64,000 bases of DNA from Haloactinospora alba (GTDB lineage: Bacteria > Actinomycetota > Actinomycetes > Streptosporangiales > Streptosporangiaceae), in assembly GCF_006717075.1 (NCBI RefSeq), contig NZ_VFQC01000001.1, positions 62,001-126,000 of the forward strand. Reading direction: 5' to 3'. Each line of letters opens with the position of its first letter. Position 1 is the stretch's first letter. Positions 33,200 through 42,193 of the stretch are shown one piece after another. The notes under the pieces were generated by a model. That model saw only the letters and a list, made by a program, of their open reading frames with translations. It was not told the DNA's origin and ran no database searches. Both the position numbers and the translations under genes were made by a program.

Positions 33200-34108
33200 G
33201 TGACGGGCGGCGCGATCATCGCGAACGTCGGGTGGCGCCCGGTGTTCGGTGCCCTGGCGGCACTGGCCCTGGTCATGTTCCTCGGCGTTCTGGCCTGTGT
33301 CCGGGAGACACTCCCGGAGCCCGAGCGCACCCGGGGCGGCGTCAGCGCGACCGTTGCCGGGGCCCGGCAGGCGCTGGCCAACCGCGACTACCTCGGCTAC
33401 CTGCTCACCTTCTGCTTCGCGTTCGCCGCGGTGTTCGCCTACATCTCCGCCTCGCCGTACGTGGTGCAGAACGTGATGGGGATGTCAGCCGGCACCCACA
33501 CGATGATCTTCGGTCTCAACGCCCTGGTCATCCTGGTTACCAGCAGCGTGGCCGCGGCGCTGGCGGGACGCGTCGCCTACCGCGCCATGATCGCCGCGGG
33601 ACCCACGGTGGCCGTGCTGGCCAGCGTGGTACTGCTGGCGCTCATCGTCAGCGGGGTCCCCACCGTTCCGGTGCTCGTCCTGTTCGCCGTGTTCCAGGGG
33701 TCGCTGGGGTTCGTCTTCGCCAACGCCACCACGCTGGCGCTGGAGGAGACCGGCGCGAACGCCGGAACCGGGTCGGGGTTCCTGGGGTTCCTGCAGTTCG
33801 CCCTCGCCGCCGTGATCTCGCCACTGGTCGGTATCGGCGGCGAGGACACGGCCGTGCCGATGGGATTGGCCATGGTCATCTCGATCGTCCTCGCCGTGCT
33901 CGCCGTCGGCACCCTCCCCCGGAGGAACACACCCCACGGCGGCACCACCGCCCCCGCCGGCAACCCGCCGCTGTCGAGTGAGCCGGCAGCTGACCCAGCC
34001 CCGGTCCACGGCTCCACTGCGTGTAAGGGGAGGAGCGGGTACCCGGCGGTCTCCCGTCCCCCCGCCGCCCCACGGGAGCGTTTCGCCGTCGCCTGCCGTC
34101 CGCCGTGA
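33200..34108 (+). pseudogene. 5'-truncated Bcr/CflA-type MFS exporter
   Basis: The frame begins abruptly at the middle of a 12-TM transporter (TGGAIIANVGWRPVFGALAA) and continues through about seven membrane segments (LLTFCFAFAAVFAYISASPY, MIFGLNALVILVTSSVAAAL, GSGFLGFLQFALAAVI). The first five segments and the motif-A loop are missing. The last ~60 codons are Pro/Ser-rich and probably beyond the original end. The break point coincides with that of the divergent MarR fragment. Confidence 0.8.
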
Positions 34109-34188
34109 GCGGGGGTGTTGCGTCGGTGCTTGCGGTGTGGTCCGCTCAACCTGACCACGAGTCGGCTCGCCCCGGTTGAGGAGTGAAC

Positions 34189-35301
34189 GTGCGGGTTGGT
34201 TGGGACCAGGTGTTCGCGTGGAGGCTGCGGCGACAGTTCGCACAGCCTCCGGGTGACGCGGGGGTGGAGGAGGTCGTCAGCCGGCTGGGCGGTGTGCAGG
34301 CACAGGTCGCCTCCTCCGCCGAACTGGCGGTGGGACTGCGGCAGCGCGCCCCGGAGCCCGGGGCGGTGGCACGCGGGCTCGCCGACGGGACCCTGGTCAG
34401 GACGTGGGCGATGCGGGGCACACTGCACCTGCTGCACGCGGCCGAGGCGGCGTCCTTCCTCTCCCTGCTGGCCGCGGGCCGGACGTGGGAGAAACCGGCA
34501 TGGCAGCGCAGCTTCGGAGCCTCCCCGGCGGAGGTGGCGGCACTGGCCGAGGCCGTTTCCGGGCTGCTGGACGTCCGGGTCCTCACCAGGGAGGAGCTGG
34601 TGGCCGAACTCGCCGCGGACCCGCGGTTCGCCGCCATGGAGCAGCAGCTGCGTTCCGGGTGGGCGGCCCTGCTGAAACCACTCGCCTGGCAGGGGGTGCT
34701 GTGCCACGGCCCCAGCCAGGGCACAAGGGTGACGTTCACCCGGCCGGAGACGATGGTTCCCGGCTGGCGGGGCCTTCCCGAACCGGAGGAGGCCGCCGCC
34801 GTGGCGATCCCGGCCTACCTGGGCGCGCACGGGCCGGCGACACCGGAGGTGTTCGACGCCTGGCTGTCCCGCAACAGCCTGCGCAAGTCCACACCGCGGG
34901 CGTGGTTCGCGGAACTGGGAGACAGGCTGGTCACCGTGGACGTGGAAGGGTGGCAGGCCCGGATGCTGGCCGAACACGCCGAGGAACTCGCGCGCACCGA
35001 GCCGACCACGTCGGTGCGGCTGTTGGGTGGCTTCGACCAGTACGTACTCGGTCCCGGAACCGGGGACACCCGGCTGCTGCCGGCCGAACACCGTTCCCGG
35101 GTGAGCAGGGCGGGAGGATGGATATCACCGGTGGTCGTCATCGCCGGCCGGGTCGCCGGCGTGTGGGAGCTGGAGAACGACCGGATCGAGGTGTCACTTT
35201 TCCCCGGTGTCGAACAACCCCCGCGCGAGGCGCTGGAGGCCGAGGCCGACCACGTCGCCCGGGCACGCGGCCAGGGAGAGCTGACCGTGCGGGTGTCGTG
35301 A
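34189..35301 (+). CDS. HTH_42 DNA glycosylase-like protein (AlkZ/YcaQ superfamily)
   Basis: 370 residues from GTG 34189, with GAGGAG 5 bases upstream. Winged-helix HTH_42 protein with FAWRLRRQFAQP, RLGGVQAQVASSAELAVGLR and RTWAMRGTLHLL. Residues Gln37-Ala-Gln39 correspond to the QxQ catalytic motif of Streptomyces AlkZ, which unhooks interstrand crosslinks. AlkZ-like proteins often give self-resistance to alkylating natural products; no such cluster is visible here, so a general repair role is equally likely. Confidence 0.85.
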   Translation: MRVGWDQVFAWRLRRQFAQPPGDAGVEEVVSRLGGVQAQVASSAELAVGLRQRAPEPGAVARGLADGTLVRTWAMRGTLHLLHAAEAASFLSLLAAGRTWEKPAWQRSFGASPAEVAALAEAVSGLLDVRVLTREELVAELAADPRFAAMEQQLRSGWAALLKPLAWQGVLCHGPSQGTRVTFTRPETMVPGWRGLPEPEEAAAVAIPAYLGAHGPATPEVFDAWLSRNSLRKSTPRAWFAELGDRLVTVDVEGWQARMLAEHAEELARTEPTTSVRLLGGFDQYVLGPGTGDTRLLPAEHRSRVSRAGGWISPVVVIAGRVAGVWELENDRIEVSLFPGVEQPPREALEAEADHVARARGQGELTVRVS

Positions 35302-35383
35302 CCCGCCCGCCCCTTCCCGTCCGTGGCGTGGCCGACGCTTCGGGACACACCGTGAACACCCTCCGGCCGAACCAGGAGTTCCC

Positions 35384-35743
35384 GTGGCGCGTACCGGCCC
35401 TCCGGCACCTTCTCCCGCACCGGCCGCGCCCCGACGGATGAGCGGACTGGCCCTCGCCTCCCTCGCTTTGGGGCTCGGCAACCTCGCCTGTCTGTTCCTC
35501 CTGTGGGTTCCCTCGGTGGTGGGGCTCGTGCTCGGCGTTCTCGGAATACGCCACACCACTGGGGACAGCGGCCGCGACGGGCGCGGCATGGCTGTGACCG
35601 GAACCGTGCTGAACGGGGTGTTCGCCGTGCTCGCGCCGTTCCTTCTCGCCCCTGTGCTTTCACCGACGGACACACGGTTCGGGATCGAGCTCCCCACCGA
35701 CTGCCACAGTGCCGAAGCGGAAGTACTGCGTTGCGACACCTGA
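35384..35743 (+). CDS. DUF4190 small membrane protein
   Basis: 119 residues from GTG 35384, with AGGAG 6 bases upstream. Two membrane segments (ALASLALGLGNLACLFLLWV; GTVLNGVFAVLAPFLL) separated by GLVLGVLGIRHTTGDSGRDG..GMAVTG, the typical DUF4190 pattern, and a short extracytoplasmic tail with two Cys. Function unknown. A decayed relative lies at 48.3 kb. Confidence 0.85.
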   Translation: MARTGPPAPSPAPAAPRRMSGLALASLALGLGNLACLFLLWVPSVVGLVLGVLGIRHTTGDSGRDGRGMAVTGTVLNGVFAVLAPFLLAPVLSPTDTRFGIELPTDCHSAEAEVLRCDT

Positions 35744-35789
35744 GAGCGCGGTCGCCCTGGACCCTCCATGTCCGTGTTCCGGAGGCGGG

Positions 35790-36317
35790 TCACGAGCCGA
35801 GGTCGTGGCGCCGCTTCATCCGGTCCACCGAACTCATGGGGTCCACGAAGGTCGCCGAATCGTCCCCGCGCGTCACCGTGACGGAGAGATCCTCCGGGTG
35901 GGTCGGCTCCGAGAAGCCGCAACCGATCTCCATGGTCTGTCCAAGGGTTCCCGTGCCGCCTTCGAGCCCGCTCGGAAAATCCCCTTCCCCGGTCTCGTCC
36001 CCCGCGAGAACCACACGGCTCTCCTTCCCGTTGGAACAACGGACTTCCGGGTACGTGCCCTCCACCATCCTGTTCGCGTTGTTGACTATTCCGAGAGTGA
36101 AGCTGTACTCCCGAGACGCCCCGTTCTTCTCGTTGTCCATCCGCACCGAGGTGACCGTGTAGGAAACCGCCTCCTCAGGTTCGGACATCCACTCTCTTCG
36201 GACGTCAAGGAACTCACCGAACCGCAGCTCTTCGCCCCGCTCCGCGCGCGCCTCCGGACCCGGACCGTCACGTTCCCCCGCCGCCGGCCAGAAGGCCAAG
36301 GCCGCTGAACCCCCCAC
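35790..36317 (-). CDS. Putative membrane-anchored/secreted protein, function unknown
   Basis: 175 residues if started at GTG 36317; the open frame reaches about 35 codons further (a hydrophobic stretch with FAAGFACGSACLLLVGGSAALAFWP), so the true start is probably upstream at a rare codon or has been lost. The soluble part has SYTVTSVRMDNEKNGASREY and NNANRMVEGTYPEVRCSNGK, an immunoglobulin-like beta character resembling DUF4352-type domains. No family assigned. Confidence 0.5.
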   Translation of the reverse strand: MGGSAALAFWPAAGERDGPGPEARAERGEELRFGEFLDVRREWMSEPEEAVSYTVTSVRMDNEKNGASREYSFTLGIVNNANRMVEGTYPEVRCSNGKESRVVLAGDETGEGDFPSGLEGGTGTLGQTMEIGCGFSEPTHPEDLSVTVTRGDDSATFVDPMSSVDRMKRRHDLGS

Positions 36318-36629
36318 CAGGAGAAGGCAGGCGGAGCCGCACGCGAAACCAGCAGCGAAATCCCTGATGGCGAACCCGCCCCCTCGACGCGGACCGAACC
36401 CCGAGAACCGTTCCGTGTCATATTACGAAGGGGCCGGCCGGGTCATGAGCGTCACCCTTCGGAACCGTGTGTGCTTACCGCGGGCGTGTCCGGGGGATTT
36501 CGACCCCAGTTGAAACCACTGGGGTGTCCTGCCCGTTCCCGCCGGCCGATCATGGGTGGTCCCGGCGCCGCCTCGCGGCCGGACACACCGGGTGGAGCGA
36601 GAGTGGTGTCGGAACGAGCCGAATGCGGC

Positions 36630-36664
36630 TTGACGTGACATCACTAAGGCGTCATAGTGAAGTC
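36630..36664 (+). promoter_or_regulatory. Promoter and near-perfect dyad abutting a leaderless start
   Basis: TTGACG (36630-36635), 17 bp, CATAGT (36653-36658), then the ATG at 36665. Over it lies GACATCACTA-N8-TAGTGAAGTC (36637-36646/36655-36664), 9 of 10 arm positions symmetric. Binding here would cover both -10 and start. The rest of the 36318-36664 gap holds no supported gene. Confidence 0.65.
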
Positions 36665-37225
36665 ATGGATTTGATGCCGTATGTCGACAGTCTCCGACGC
36701 CAGCTCGTGACCGCCGCCGAGGCCGGAAGCGAGGAAACCCGGGAGACCGCCGAACGGCTGGCGACAGCACTGGAGCCGGCCACGCGGATGGTCCTGCTGG
36801 ACGCGCTCTCCGCCGCCGCGGACGAGATCACCCGCGACGTCGCCCCGGGGTCGGTCGAGGTGCGACTGCGTGGCGGACAGACTGACTTCATCGTGACATC
36901 GCCACCAACCGATGAACCGTCCGAGGGCACCGACGAGAACGGGTTCGAGACATCACAGCGCCGTCCTGATGACGTCGCGGCTGATGTCCATCCTCCGGCG
37001 GGGGCGGTCCCACCGGAGGCCGAGGAGGGAGGAACGTCCCGGATCACCCTGCGCCTGCCCGACCATCTCAAGCCGCGCGTTGAGGAGGCGGCCCGCGGCG
37101 AGGGGCTCTCGGTCAACGCCTGGCTGGTGCGCGCCCTGGCCTCCGCGCTCGACTCCGACACCCGCCAGTCCGGCCGCCGCGCGAGCCGCCGGGTCGGACG
37201 CGGCTACACCGGCTGGGTCCGCTAG
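36665..37225 (+). CDS. Ribbon-helix-helix (HicB/Arc-like) regulator
   Basis: 186 residues from ATG 36665, probably leaderless. The N-terminal helical domain (MDLMPYVDSLRRQLVTAAEA...) is followed by a disordered acidic linker. The C-terminal RHH domain reads ITLRLPDHLKPRVEEAARGE, GLSVNAWLVRALASAL. In actinobacteria this gene precedes DUF4097 and DrrAB-type ABC genes, as here. Its TAG stop is made from the first bases of a MITE, so the natural C-terminus may have been longer. It likely binds the dyad at 36637-36664. Confidence 0.85.
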   Translation: MDLMPYVDSLRRQLVTAAEAGSEETRETAERLATALEPATRMVLLDALSAAADEITRDVAPGSVEVRLRGGQTDFIVTSPPTDEPSEGTDENGFETSQRRPDDVAADVHPPAGAVPPEAEEGGTSRITLRLPDHLKPRVEEAARGEGLSVNAWLVRALASALDSDTRQSGRRASRRVGRGYTGWVR

Positions 37226-37387
37226 GTCCTGTTTTTGGGCGCTGTTCGTCGCGAGCGGCGTCTCCGGTGCCGCCCGGCAAGGCCGAGGAGGGAGGCGGAG
37301 CGGACCCTCCGTCGACCGACGAGAACGCCGCCGGGCGGTGTGCCGGGGCGGCGCGCAGCAGGACAAGCGTCCGAAAGACAGGACCTA
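37223..37387. repeat. MITE copy 2 (TAGGTCCTG ends)
   Basis: 165 bp with ends TAGGTCCTGTTTTTGGG... and ...CCGAAAGACAGGACCTA. Reverse complemented, it aligns along its whole length with the copy at 20862-21030. Inserted between the RHH and DUF4097 genes, it supplies the RHH stop codon and separates the regulator from its likely operon. Confidence 0.85.
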
Positions 37388-37467
37388 ACCGGACCTGACC
37401 GCGACACCACTCCAACACGTCTCCCACCAGCGGAGACGCCCACAAGTGCCCTGACAGGGAGACAGCT

Positions 37468-38262
37468 ATGCCAACTTTCGACACTCCCGAACCGGTCACC
37501 GCCGAGATCGACCTGGTCGCCGGCGCCGTCCGGATCAACGCCGACGACCGCGCCGACACGACCGTCGAGGTCCACCCCCGCGACCCCGCAAAGGAGGCCG
37601 ACGTGCGGGCCGCGGAACAGACCCGGGTCGAGTACGCCGGCGGCCGGCTTCTGGTGAAGGAACCCGACAGCGCGGGACTGGGATGGCTGCTGCGCAAGGG
37701 CAGAGCCGACGTGACCGTCGACCTCCCGGCGGGATCGCGGGTCCACGCCAGCGCCGACCACGCCAACATCCGGTGCGAGGGCCGTCTGGGCGCCTCCACA
37801 CTCGCCTCCTCCAGCGGGAACATCACCCTGGACAGAGCCGCCGGGAACACCGAACTCACCTCGGCGCACGGCTGGGTCCGCGCCGAGGAGATCGACGGGA
37901 GCGCCACGGTGAAGACCACCACGGGCGCCATCACCCTCGGCACGGTGACCGGCGCTCTGCGGACGAACTCCGCGCACGGTGCCACCACGGTCGAGCACGC
38001 CCTGGCCTCCGTCACGGCCAGGACCGCCCACGGCAGCGTCCGGATCGGCGAGGTGGTCCGCGGCAGCGTGGACCTCGACACCTCCTACGGGGAACTGGAG
38101 ATCGGCATCCGCGAGGGGACCGCCGCCTGGCTGGACGTGAACTCCAGACACGGCAGCGTACACAGCTCCCTGAACGCGGCCGAGGACCCCGGCCCCGCGG
38201 AGGAGACCGTCGAGGTGCGTGCCCGCAACGTCCACGGCGACGTCGTGGTCCGCCGCGCCTGA
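37468..38262 (+). CDS. DUF4097-family beta-repeat protein
   Basis: 264 residues, ATG 37468 after GGGAGACAG. Right-handed beta-repeat rich in short G-x-V-x-x-x-T-x-x-G units (TVKTTTGAITLGTVTGALRT, ARTAHGSVRIGEVVRGSVDL). No signal peptide, so cytoplasmic. These genes sit between RHH regulators and DrrAB-like ABC transporters in many actinomycetes; the role is unknown. The MITE upstream may carry or disturb its promoter. Confidence 0.9.
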   Translation: MPTFDTPEPVTAEIDLVAGAVRINADDRADTTVEVHPRDPAKEADVRAAEQTRVEYAGGRLLVKEPDSAGLGWLLRKGRADVTVDLPAGSRVHASADHANIRCEGRLGASTLASSSGNITLDRAAGNTELTSAHGWVRAEEIDGSATVKTTTGAITLGTVTGALRTNSAHGATTVEHALASVTARTAHGSVRIGEVVRGSVDLDTSYGELEIGIREGTAAWLDVNSRHGSVHSSLNAAEDPGPAEETVEVRARNVHGDVVVRRA

Positions 38263-38355
38263 CCCGGCCCTCCGCGCTGACGACCCCGCCATGCCCGACC
38301 GGGTCCCACCTCTCGGAGGGCCACCGACCACGGCGAACGAGAAACGAGGCAGGAC

Positions 38356-39324
38356 ATGACACCACAACCTTCCCGGACGGCCGTCACGGCCACCGGGCTG
38401 CGCAAGTCCTTCGGCGACCACGTCGTGTTGGACGGCATCGACCTGGACATCCCCGCCGGGAGTGTCTTCTCGCTCCTGGGCCCCAACGGTGCCGGCAAGA
38501 CCACCATGGTGCGGATACTGTCCACACTGGTCAGCGCCGACAGCGGCCGGGCGCGCATCCTCGGCCACGACCTGGACGAGAACCCCGACGCGGTACGCGC
38601 CGCGATCGGCGCCACCGGCCAGTACTCGGCGGTGGACAACCTCCTCACCGGGGAGGAGAACCTGCGGTTGATGGCCAACCTGCACCACCTGGACCGCGGC
38701 AGCGCCCGACGGCGCACCGCCGAGCTGCTGGAACGGTTCGACCTGACCGACGCGGCCGGGAAGGCGGTCGCGACCTACTCCGGAGGCATGCGCCGCCGGC
38801 TCGACCTCGCGATGACCCTGGTCGGCGACCCCCGCCTCATCTTCCTGGACGAACCGACCACCGGACTGGACCCGCGCAGCCGCCGCGACATGTGGGAGAC
38901 CGTCCGCGGTCTCGCCGCCAGCGGGGTCACCATCCTCCTCACCACGCAGTACCTGGAGGAGGCCGACCAGCTCGCCGACCGGATCGCGGTCCTCGACCAC
39001 GGCAGGATCGTCGCCGAGGGAACGGCCGCGGAGCTGAAACGCCGCATACCCGGCGGTCACATCCGCCTGTCGTTCGCCGAGGCCGGCGAGCTGGACTCGG
39101 CGGCCCGCGTCCTCGGAGGGTCGCGTGACGACGACGCGCTGGCGCTCCAGGTTCCCAGCGACGGCGGGGTCGACGCGCTGCGGACACTCCTCGACCGCCT
39201 CGACACCGAGGCGATCAGAGCCGAGGAGCTGTCGGTGCACACCCCCGACCTCGACGACGTCTTCCTCGCCCTCACCGGAAACCCCAGCACGGACGACAAC
39301 GAGCGGAAAGCGACCCAACGATGA
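38356..39324 (+). CDS. ABC transporter ATP-binding protein, DrrA type
   Basis: 322 residues, ATG 38356. Walker [13 protein letters not shown]-loop TGQYSAVDN, signature YSGGMRRRLDLA, Walker B LIFLDEPTTGLD, H-loop TTQYLEEADQLADR, and the C-terminal DrrA domain with LDDVFLALTG. It energises the membrane partner whose start overlaps by 4 bases. DrrAB systems export antibiotics such as daunorubicin; the substrate here is unknown. Confidence 0.96.
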   Translation: MTPQPSRTAVTATGLRKSFGDHVVLDGIDLDIPAGSVFSLLGPNGAGKTTMVRILSTLVSADSGRARILGHDLDENPDAVRAAIGATGQYSAVDNLLTGEENLRLMANLHHLDRGSARRRTAELLERFDLTDAAGKAVATYSGGMRRRLDLAMTLVGDPRLIFLDEPTTGLDPRSRRDMWETVRGLAASGVTILLTTQYLEEADQLADRIAVLDHGRIVAEGTAAELKRRIPGGHIRLSFAEAGELDSAARVLGGSRDDDALALQVPSDGGVDALRTLLDRLDTEAIRAEELSVHTPDLDDVFLALTGNPSTDDNERKATQR

Positions 39325-40112
39325 GCACTCTCGTCCACGCCGCCAGCGACTCGGCCACGATGGTGGGTCGCCAGATGCGGCACATGCTGCGCTACCCGTC
39401 CATGACACTGCTGCTCGCCGGCATGCCGATCGTCTTCCTGCTGCTGTTCGTGTACGTCTTCGGCGGCACCATGGGAGCCGGACTGGGGGGCGCGTCCGGC
39501 GGCCGCGCCGAGTACCTCGACTACATCGCTCCCGGCGTCATGCTGATGACGGTGGCCGCCGTGGCTCAGGGGACGGCCATCTCGGTCGCCACGGACATGA
39601 CCGGAGGCATCGTCGCCCGGTTCCGCACCATGGCCATCGCCCGCGTCTCGGTGCTGACCGGGCACGTCGTCGGGAGCCTCGTCCAGACACTGCTCATCCT
39701 CGCGCTCGTCACCGGGGTGGCGCTGCTCATCGGGTTCCGGCCGAACGCCGGCGCGGGCGAGTGGATCGCGGCCGTGGGCCTGCTGTCGCTGGCCGCCCTC
39801 GCCCTCACCTGGCTGTCGGTCGCGCTCGGCCTGGTGTCCACGAGCGTCGAGACCGCCAGTAACCTTCCCATGCCCCTGGTGTTCCTGCCCTTCATCGGCA
39901 GCGGTTTCGTCCCCACCGAGACGATGCCGGCCGGGCTGCGGTGGTTCGCCGAGTACCAGCCCTTCACCCCCATCATCGAAACCCTGCGCGGGTTGCTGAC
40001 GGGCGCCGAGGTCCACGACAGCGCGGTGCTCGCGCTCGCGTGGTGCGCCGGCATAACCCTGGCCGCCTACCTCTGGGCGAAGAGACTGTACAACCGCGAC
40101 CCTGCGGGGTAG
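39321..40112 (+). CDS. ABC-2 type permease, DrrB type
   Basis: 263 residues, ATG 39321 overlapping the ATPase stop (ATGA). Six membrane segments with MLLAGMPIVFLLLFVYVFGG, the conserved YLDYIAPGVMLMTVA, VARFRTMAIARVSVLTG and FLPFIGSGFVPTETMPAGLRWF (ABC2 signature). It forms the transmembrane pore for the upstream ATPase. Last gene of the RHH-DUF4097-DrrAB group. Confidence 0.95.
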   Translation: MSTLVHAASDSATMVGRQMRHMLRYPSMTLLLAGMPIVFLLLFVYVFGGTMGAGLGGASGGRAEYLDYIAPGVMLMTVAAVAQGTAISVATDMTGGIVARFRTMAIARVSVLTGHVVGSLVQTLLILALVTGVALLIGFRPNAGAGEWIAAVGLLSLAALALTWLSVALGLVSTSVETASNLPMPLVFLPFIGSGFVPTETMPAGLRWFAEYQPFTPIIETLRGLLTGAEVHDSAVLALAWCAGITLAAYLWAKRLYNRDPAG

Positions 40113-40169
40113 CCGTACGCGGCTCCCGCCGGTTGCCGCCCCGCCGCGCGGGGCGGAGACAACCAGGAC

Positions 40170-40205
40170 TGTGCCCGGGGTCCCGTCCGCGGATCCCCGG
40201 GCACA
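40170..40205 (+). terminator. Hairpin terminator after the DrrAB genes
   Basis: A perfect 11-bp stem TGTGCCCGGGG / CCCCGGGCACA with a 14-nt loop, 58 bases after the permease stop. Confidence 0.65.
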
Positions 40206-40294
40206 GCGCGCGTCCCGGGACCACGCCAGCCCTCCGGGGCGGCGTGTGGTGACCGGCTCCGGCCGCTGCCGCACCCCTGTAGGATTCCCTGACC

Positions 40295-40975
40295 ATGAGC
40301 GAGCCCGAGCACGTGCGCGCGACCCGCGAGTCCTACGACGCCGTCGCCGCCGAGTACGCCGACCTCTTCCGCACCGAGCTGCGGGAGATGGTCTTCGGCA
40401 GGGCGTTCCTGGGCGCCTTCGCCGAACTGGTGGAAACCGCGGGCGGCGGCCCCGTGGCCGATGTCGGGTGCGGCCCCGGTCGGGTCACCGCGCACCTGTG
40501 CGCGCTGGGGGTGGACGCCTTCGGCGTCGACCTGTCACCGGAGATGGTGGCCCTGGCCCGCCGGGAGCACCCGGACGTGCGCTACGAGACGGGGCGGTTG
40601 GAGGCCCTGGACCTGGACGACGGGGTTCTGGGTGGTCTGGTCTCCTGGTTCTCCTTCATCCACACCCCGCCGTCGGAACTCGCCGGTGTGCTGGCCGAGT
40701 TCGACCGGGTCCTGGCTCCGGGCGGGGTGCTGGTGCTGGCCTTCCAGGTGGGTGGGGAACCGAAGCACGTGGGCGAGGCGTTCGGGCGCGACCTGGACCT
40801 GGACTACCAGCGGTGGCTGCCCGACCAGCTGGCCGAGCGGGTGGAGGCGGCCGGTTTCGCGACGGAGGCGAGGCTGGTGAGCGAGCCCCGCCCCGGCCAA
40901 CCGCTGCCGCTGGGACACCTGATGGCGCGCAAACCCGGCGGCGGGGAAGCGGTCGGGCAGGCCGAACGCGGCTGA
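40295..40975 (+). CDS. Class I SAM-dependent methyltransferase
   Basis: 226 residues, ATG 40295. VADVGCGPGRVTAHLCALGVDAFGVDLSPEMV is the SAM-binding motif I and acidic loop; SWFSFIHTPPSELAGVLAEF and LAPGGVLVLAFQVGGEPKHV follow (motifs II and III). Typical small-molecule/ubiquinone-type methyltransferase with no substrate clue from context. Convergent with an alcohol dehydrogenase gene across a shared terminator. Confidence 0.92.
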   Translation: MSEPEHVRATRESYDAVAAEYADLFRTELREMVFGRAFLGAFAELVETAGGGPVADVGCGPGRVTAHLCALGVDAFGVDLSPEMVALARREHPDVRYETGRLEALDLDDGVLGGLVSWFSFIHTPPSELAGVLAEFDRVLAPGGVLVLAFQVGGEPKHVGEAFGRDLDLDYQRWLPDQLAERVEAAGFATEARLVSEPRPGQPLPLGHLMARKPGGGEAVGQAERG

Positions 40976-41009
40976 CCGCCCCCGCCCGGCGCCCTGGCGG
41001 ACAGGACCG

Positions 41010-41057
41010 CCGGTCCCCGCTGTCTCCTGCCCGGAGAACGGGGGAAGCGGGGACCGG
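41010..41057. terminator. Bidirectional hairpin between convergent genes
   Basis: CCGGTCCCCGCT ... AGCGGGGACCGG, a perfect 12-bp stem with a 24-nt loop, placed between the convergent methyltransferase and dehydrogenase genes. Confidence 0.6.
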
Positions 41058-41158
41058 GCGATGTACCGGTTCGGGGTGACCGCGGGCGACGGGCGGTCCC
41101 GACGATGCCCCTGACCGGCGGAGGTGCAGCGACCACACCCCGCCGCGCCGGAACGCGT

Positions 41159-42193
41159 TCAGGGGCGGACGAGCACCTTCAGCGCCTCGCGGTCGGCCAT
41201 GGCGCGGTAGCCGTCCGGAACCCCGGACAGGTCCACGGTGTGGTCGAACACCCGCCCCGGCTCGATCCTGCCCTCCAGAACGTCGGGCAGGAGCTCCTCG
41301 ATGTAGGCGCGGGCCGGCGCCACCCCGCCGGTCAGGGTGATGTTGCGCAGGAACGCGGACCCGTCCATGGGCGCCTCCTCGTACTGGGGCGCGCCGACCC
41401 GGCTGACCACGCCGCCGTCGCGCGCCATACCGAGCGAGGTCTCCAGGGACTGCCTGGTACCCACGCACTCCAGCACCGTGTGCGTGCCGTTCCCGCCGGT
41501 CAGCTCCCGCACCCGTTCGACACCCTCCGCGCCGCGCTCGGCGACCACGTCGGAGGCACCGAACTCGCGTCCCAGGTCGGTGCGGTCCTTGTGCCGTCCC
41601 ATGAGGATGATCCGTTCGGCGCCGAGACGCCGGGCCGCCAGCACCGCCGACAGTCCCACCGCGCCGTCGCCGACCACGGTGACCGTGGTGCGGGGGCCGA
41701 CCCCGGCGGTGACCGCGCAGTGGTGGCCGGTGGGGAAGACATCGGACAGGGTGAGCAGCGACGGCAGGAGCGCGGAGTCCTGGCCGACGGGCAGTTTCAC
41801 CAGCGTGCCCTGCGCGTGCGGTACCCGCACCGCCTCGCCCTGGCCGCCGTCCACACCCTCGGTGCCCCAGAACCCGCCGTGCCGGCAGGAGGTGTGCAGC
41901 CCCTCGGTGCAGAACTCGCAGGTGTTGTCGGACCACACGAACGGTGCCACGACGAGGTCGCCCGCCGTCAGTGTGGACACGTCCGAACCGGTGTCCTCCA
42001 CCACACCGAGGAACTCGTGTCCGATGCGTTGCCCCTCCTCGGAGGAGGGCTGTGAACCGTAGGGCCACAGGTCGCTGCCGCAGATGCACGAACGCAGCAC
42101 GCGCACCACGGCGTCGGTCGGTTCGCGCAGTACCGGGTCGGGCACGTCCTCCACCCGAATGTCCCCGGCACCGTAGATCAAGGTCGCTCGCAT
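41159..42193 (-). CDS. Zinc-dependent alcohol dehydrogenase (MDR superfamily)
   Basis: 344 residues, ATG 42193. Catalytic zinc ligands in SCICGSDLWPY (Cys) and GHEFLGVVEDTG (His, Glu). The structural zinc loop is partly degenerate (CEFCTEGLHTSC, three Cys). NAD(P)-binding VVGDGAVGLSAVLAARRLGA and IILMGRHKDRTDLGREFGA follow. It oxidises alcohols or reduces aldehydes; the substrate is unknown. Confidence 0.95.
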   Translation of the reverse strand: MRATLIYGAGDIRVEDVPDPVLREPTDAVVRVLRSCICGSDLWPYGSQPSSEEGQRIGHEFLGVVEDTGSDVSTLTAGDLVVAPFVWSDNTCEFCTEGLHTSCRHGGFWGTEGVDGGQGEAVRVPHAQGTLVKLPVGQDSALLPSLLTLSDVFPTGHHCAVTAGVGPRTTVTVVGDGAVGLSAVLAARRLGAERIILMGRHKDRTDLGREFGASDVVAERGAEGVERVRELTGGNGTHTVLECVGTRQSLETSLGMARDGGVVSRVGAPQYEEAPMDGSAFLRNITLTGGVAPARAYIEELLPDVLEGRIEPGRVFDHTVDLSGVPDGYRAMADREALKVLVRP

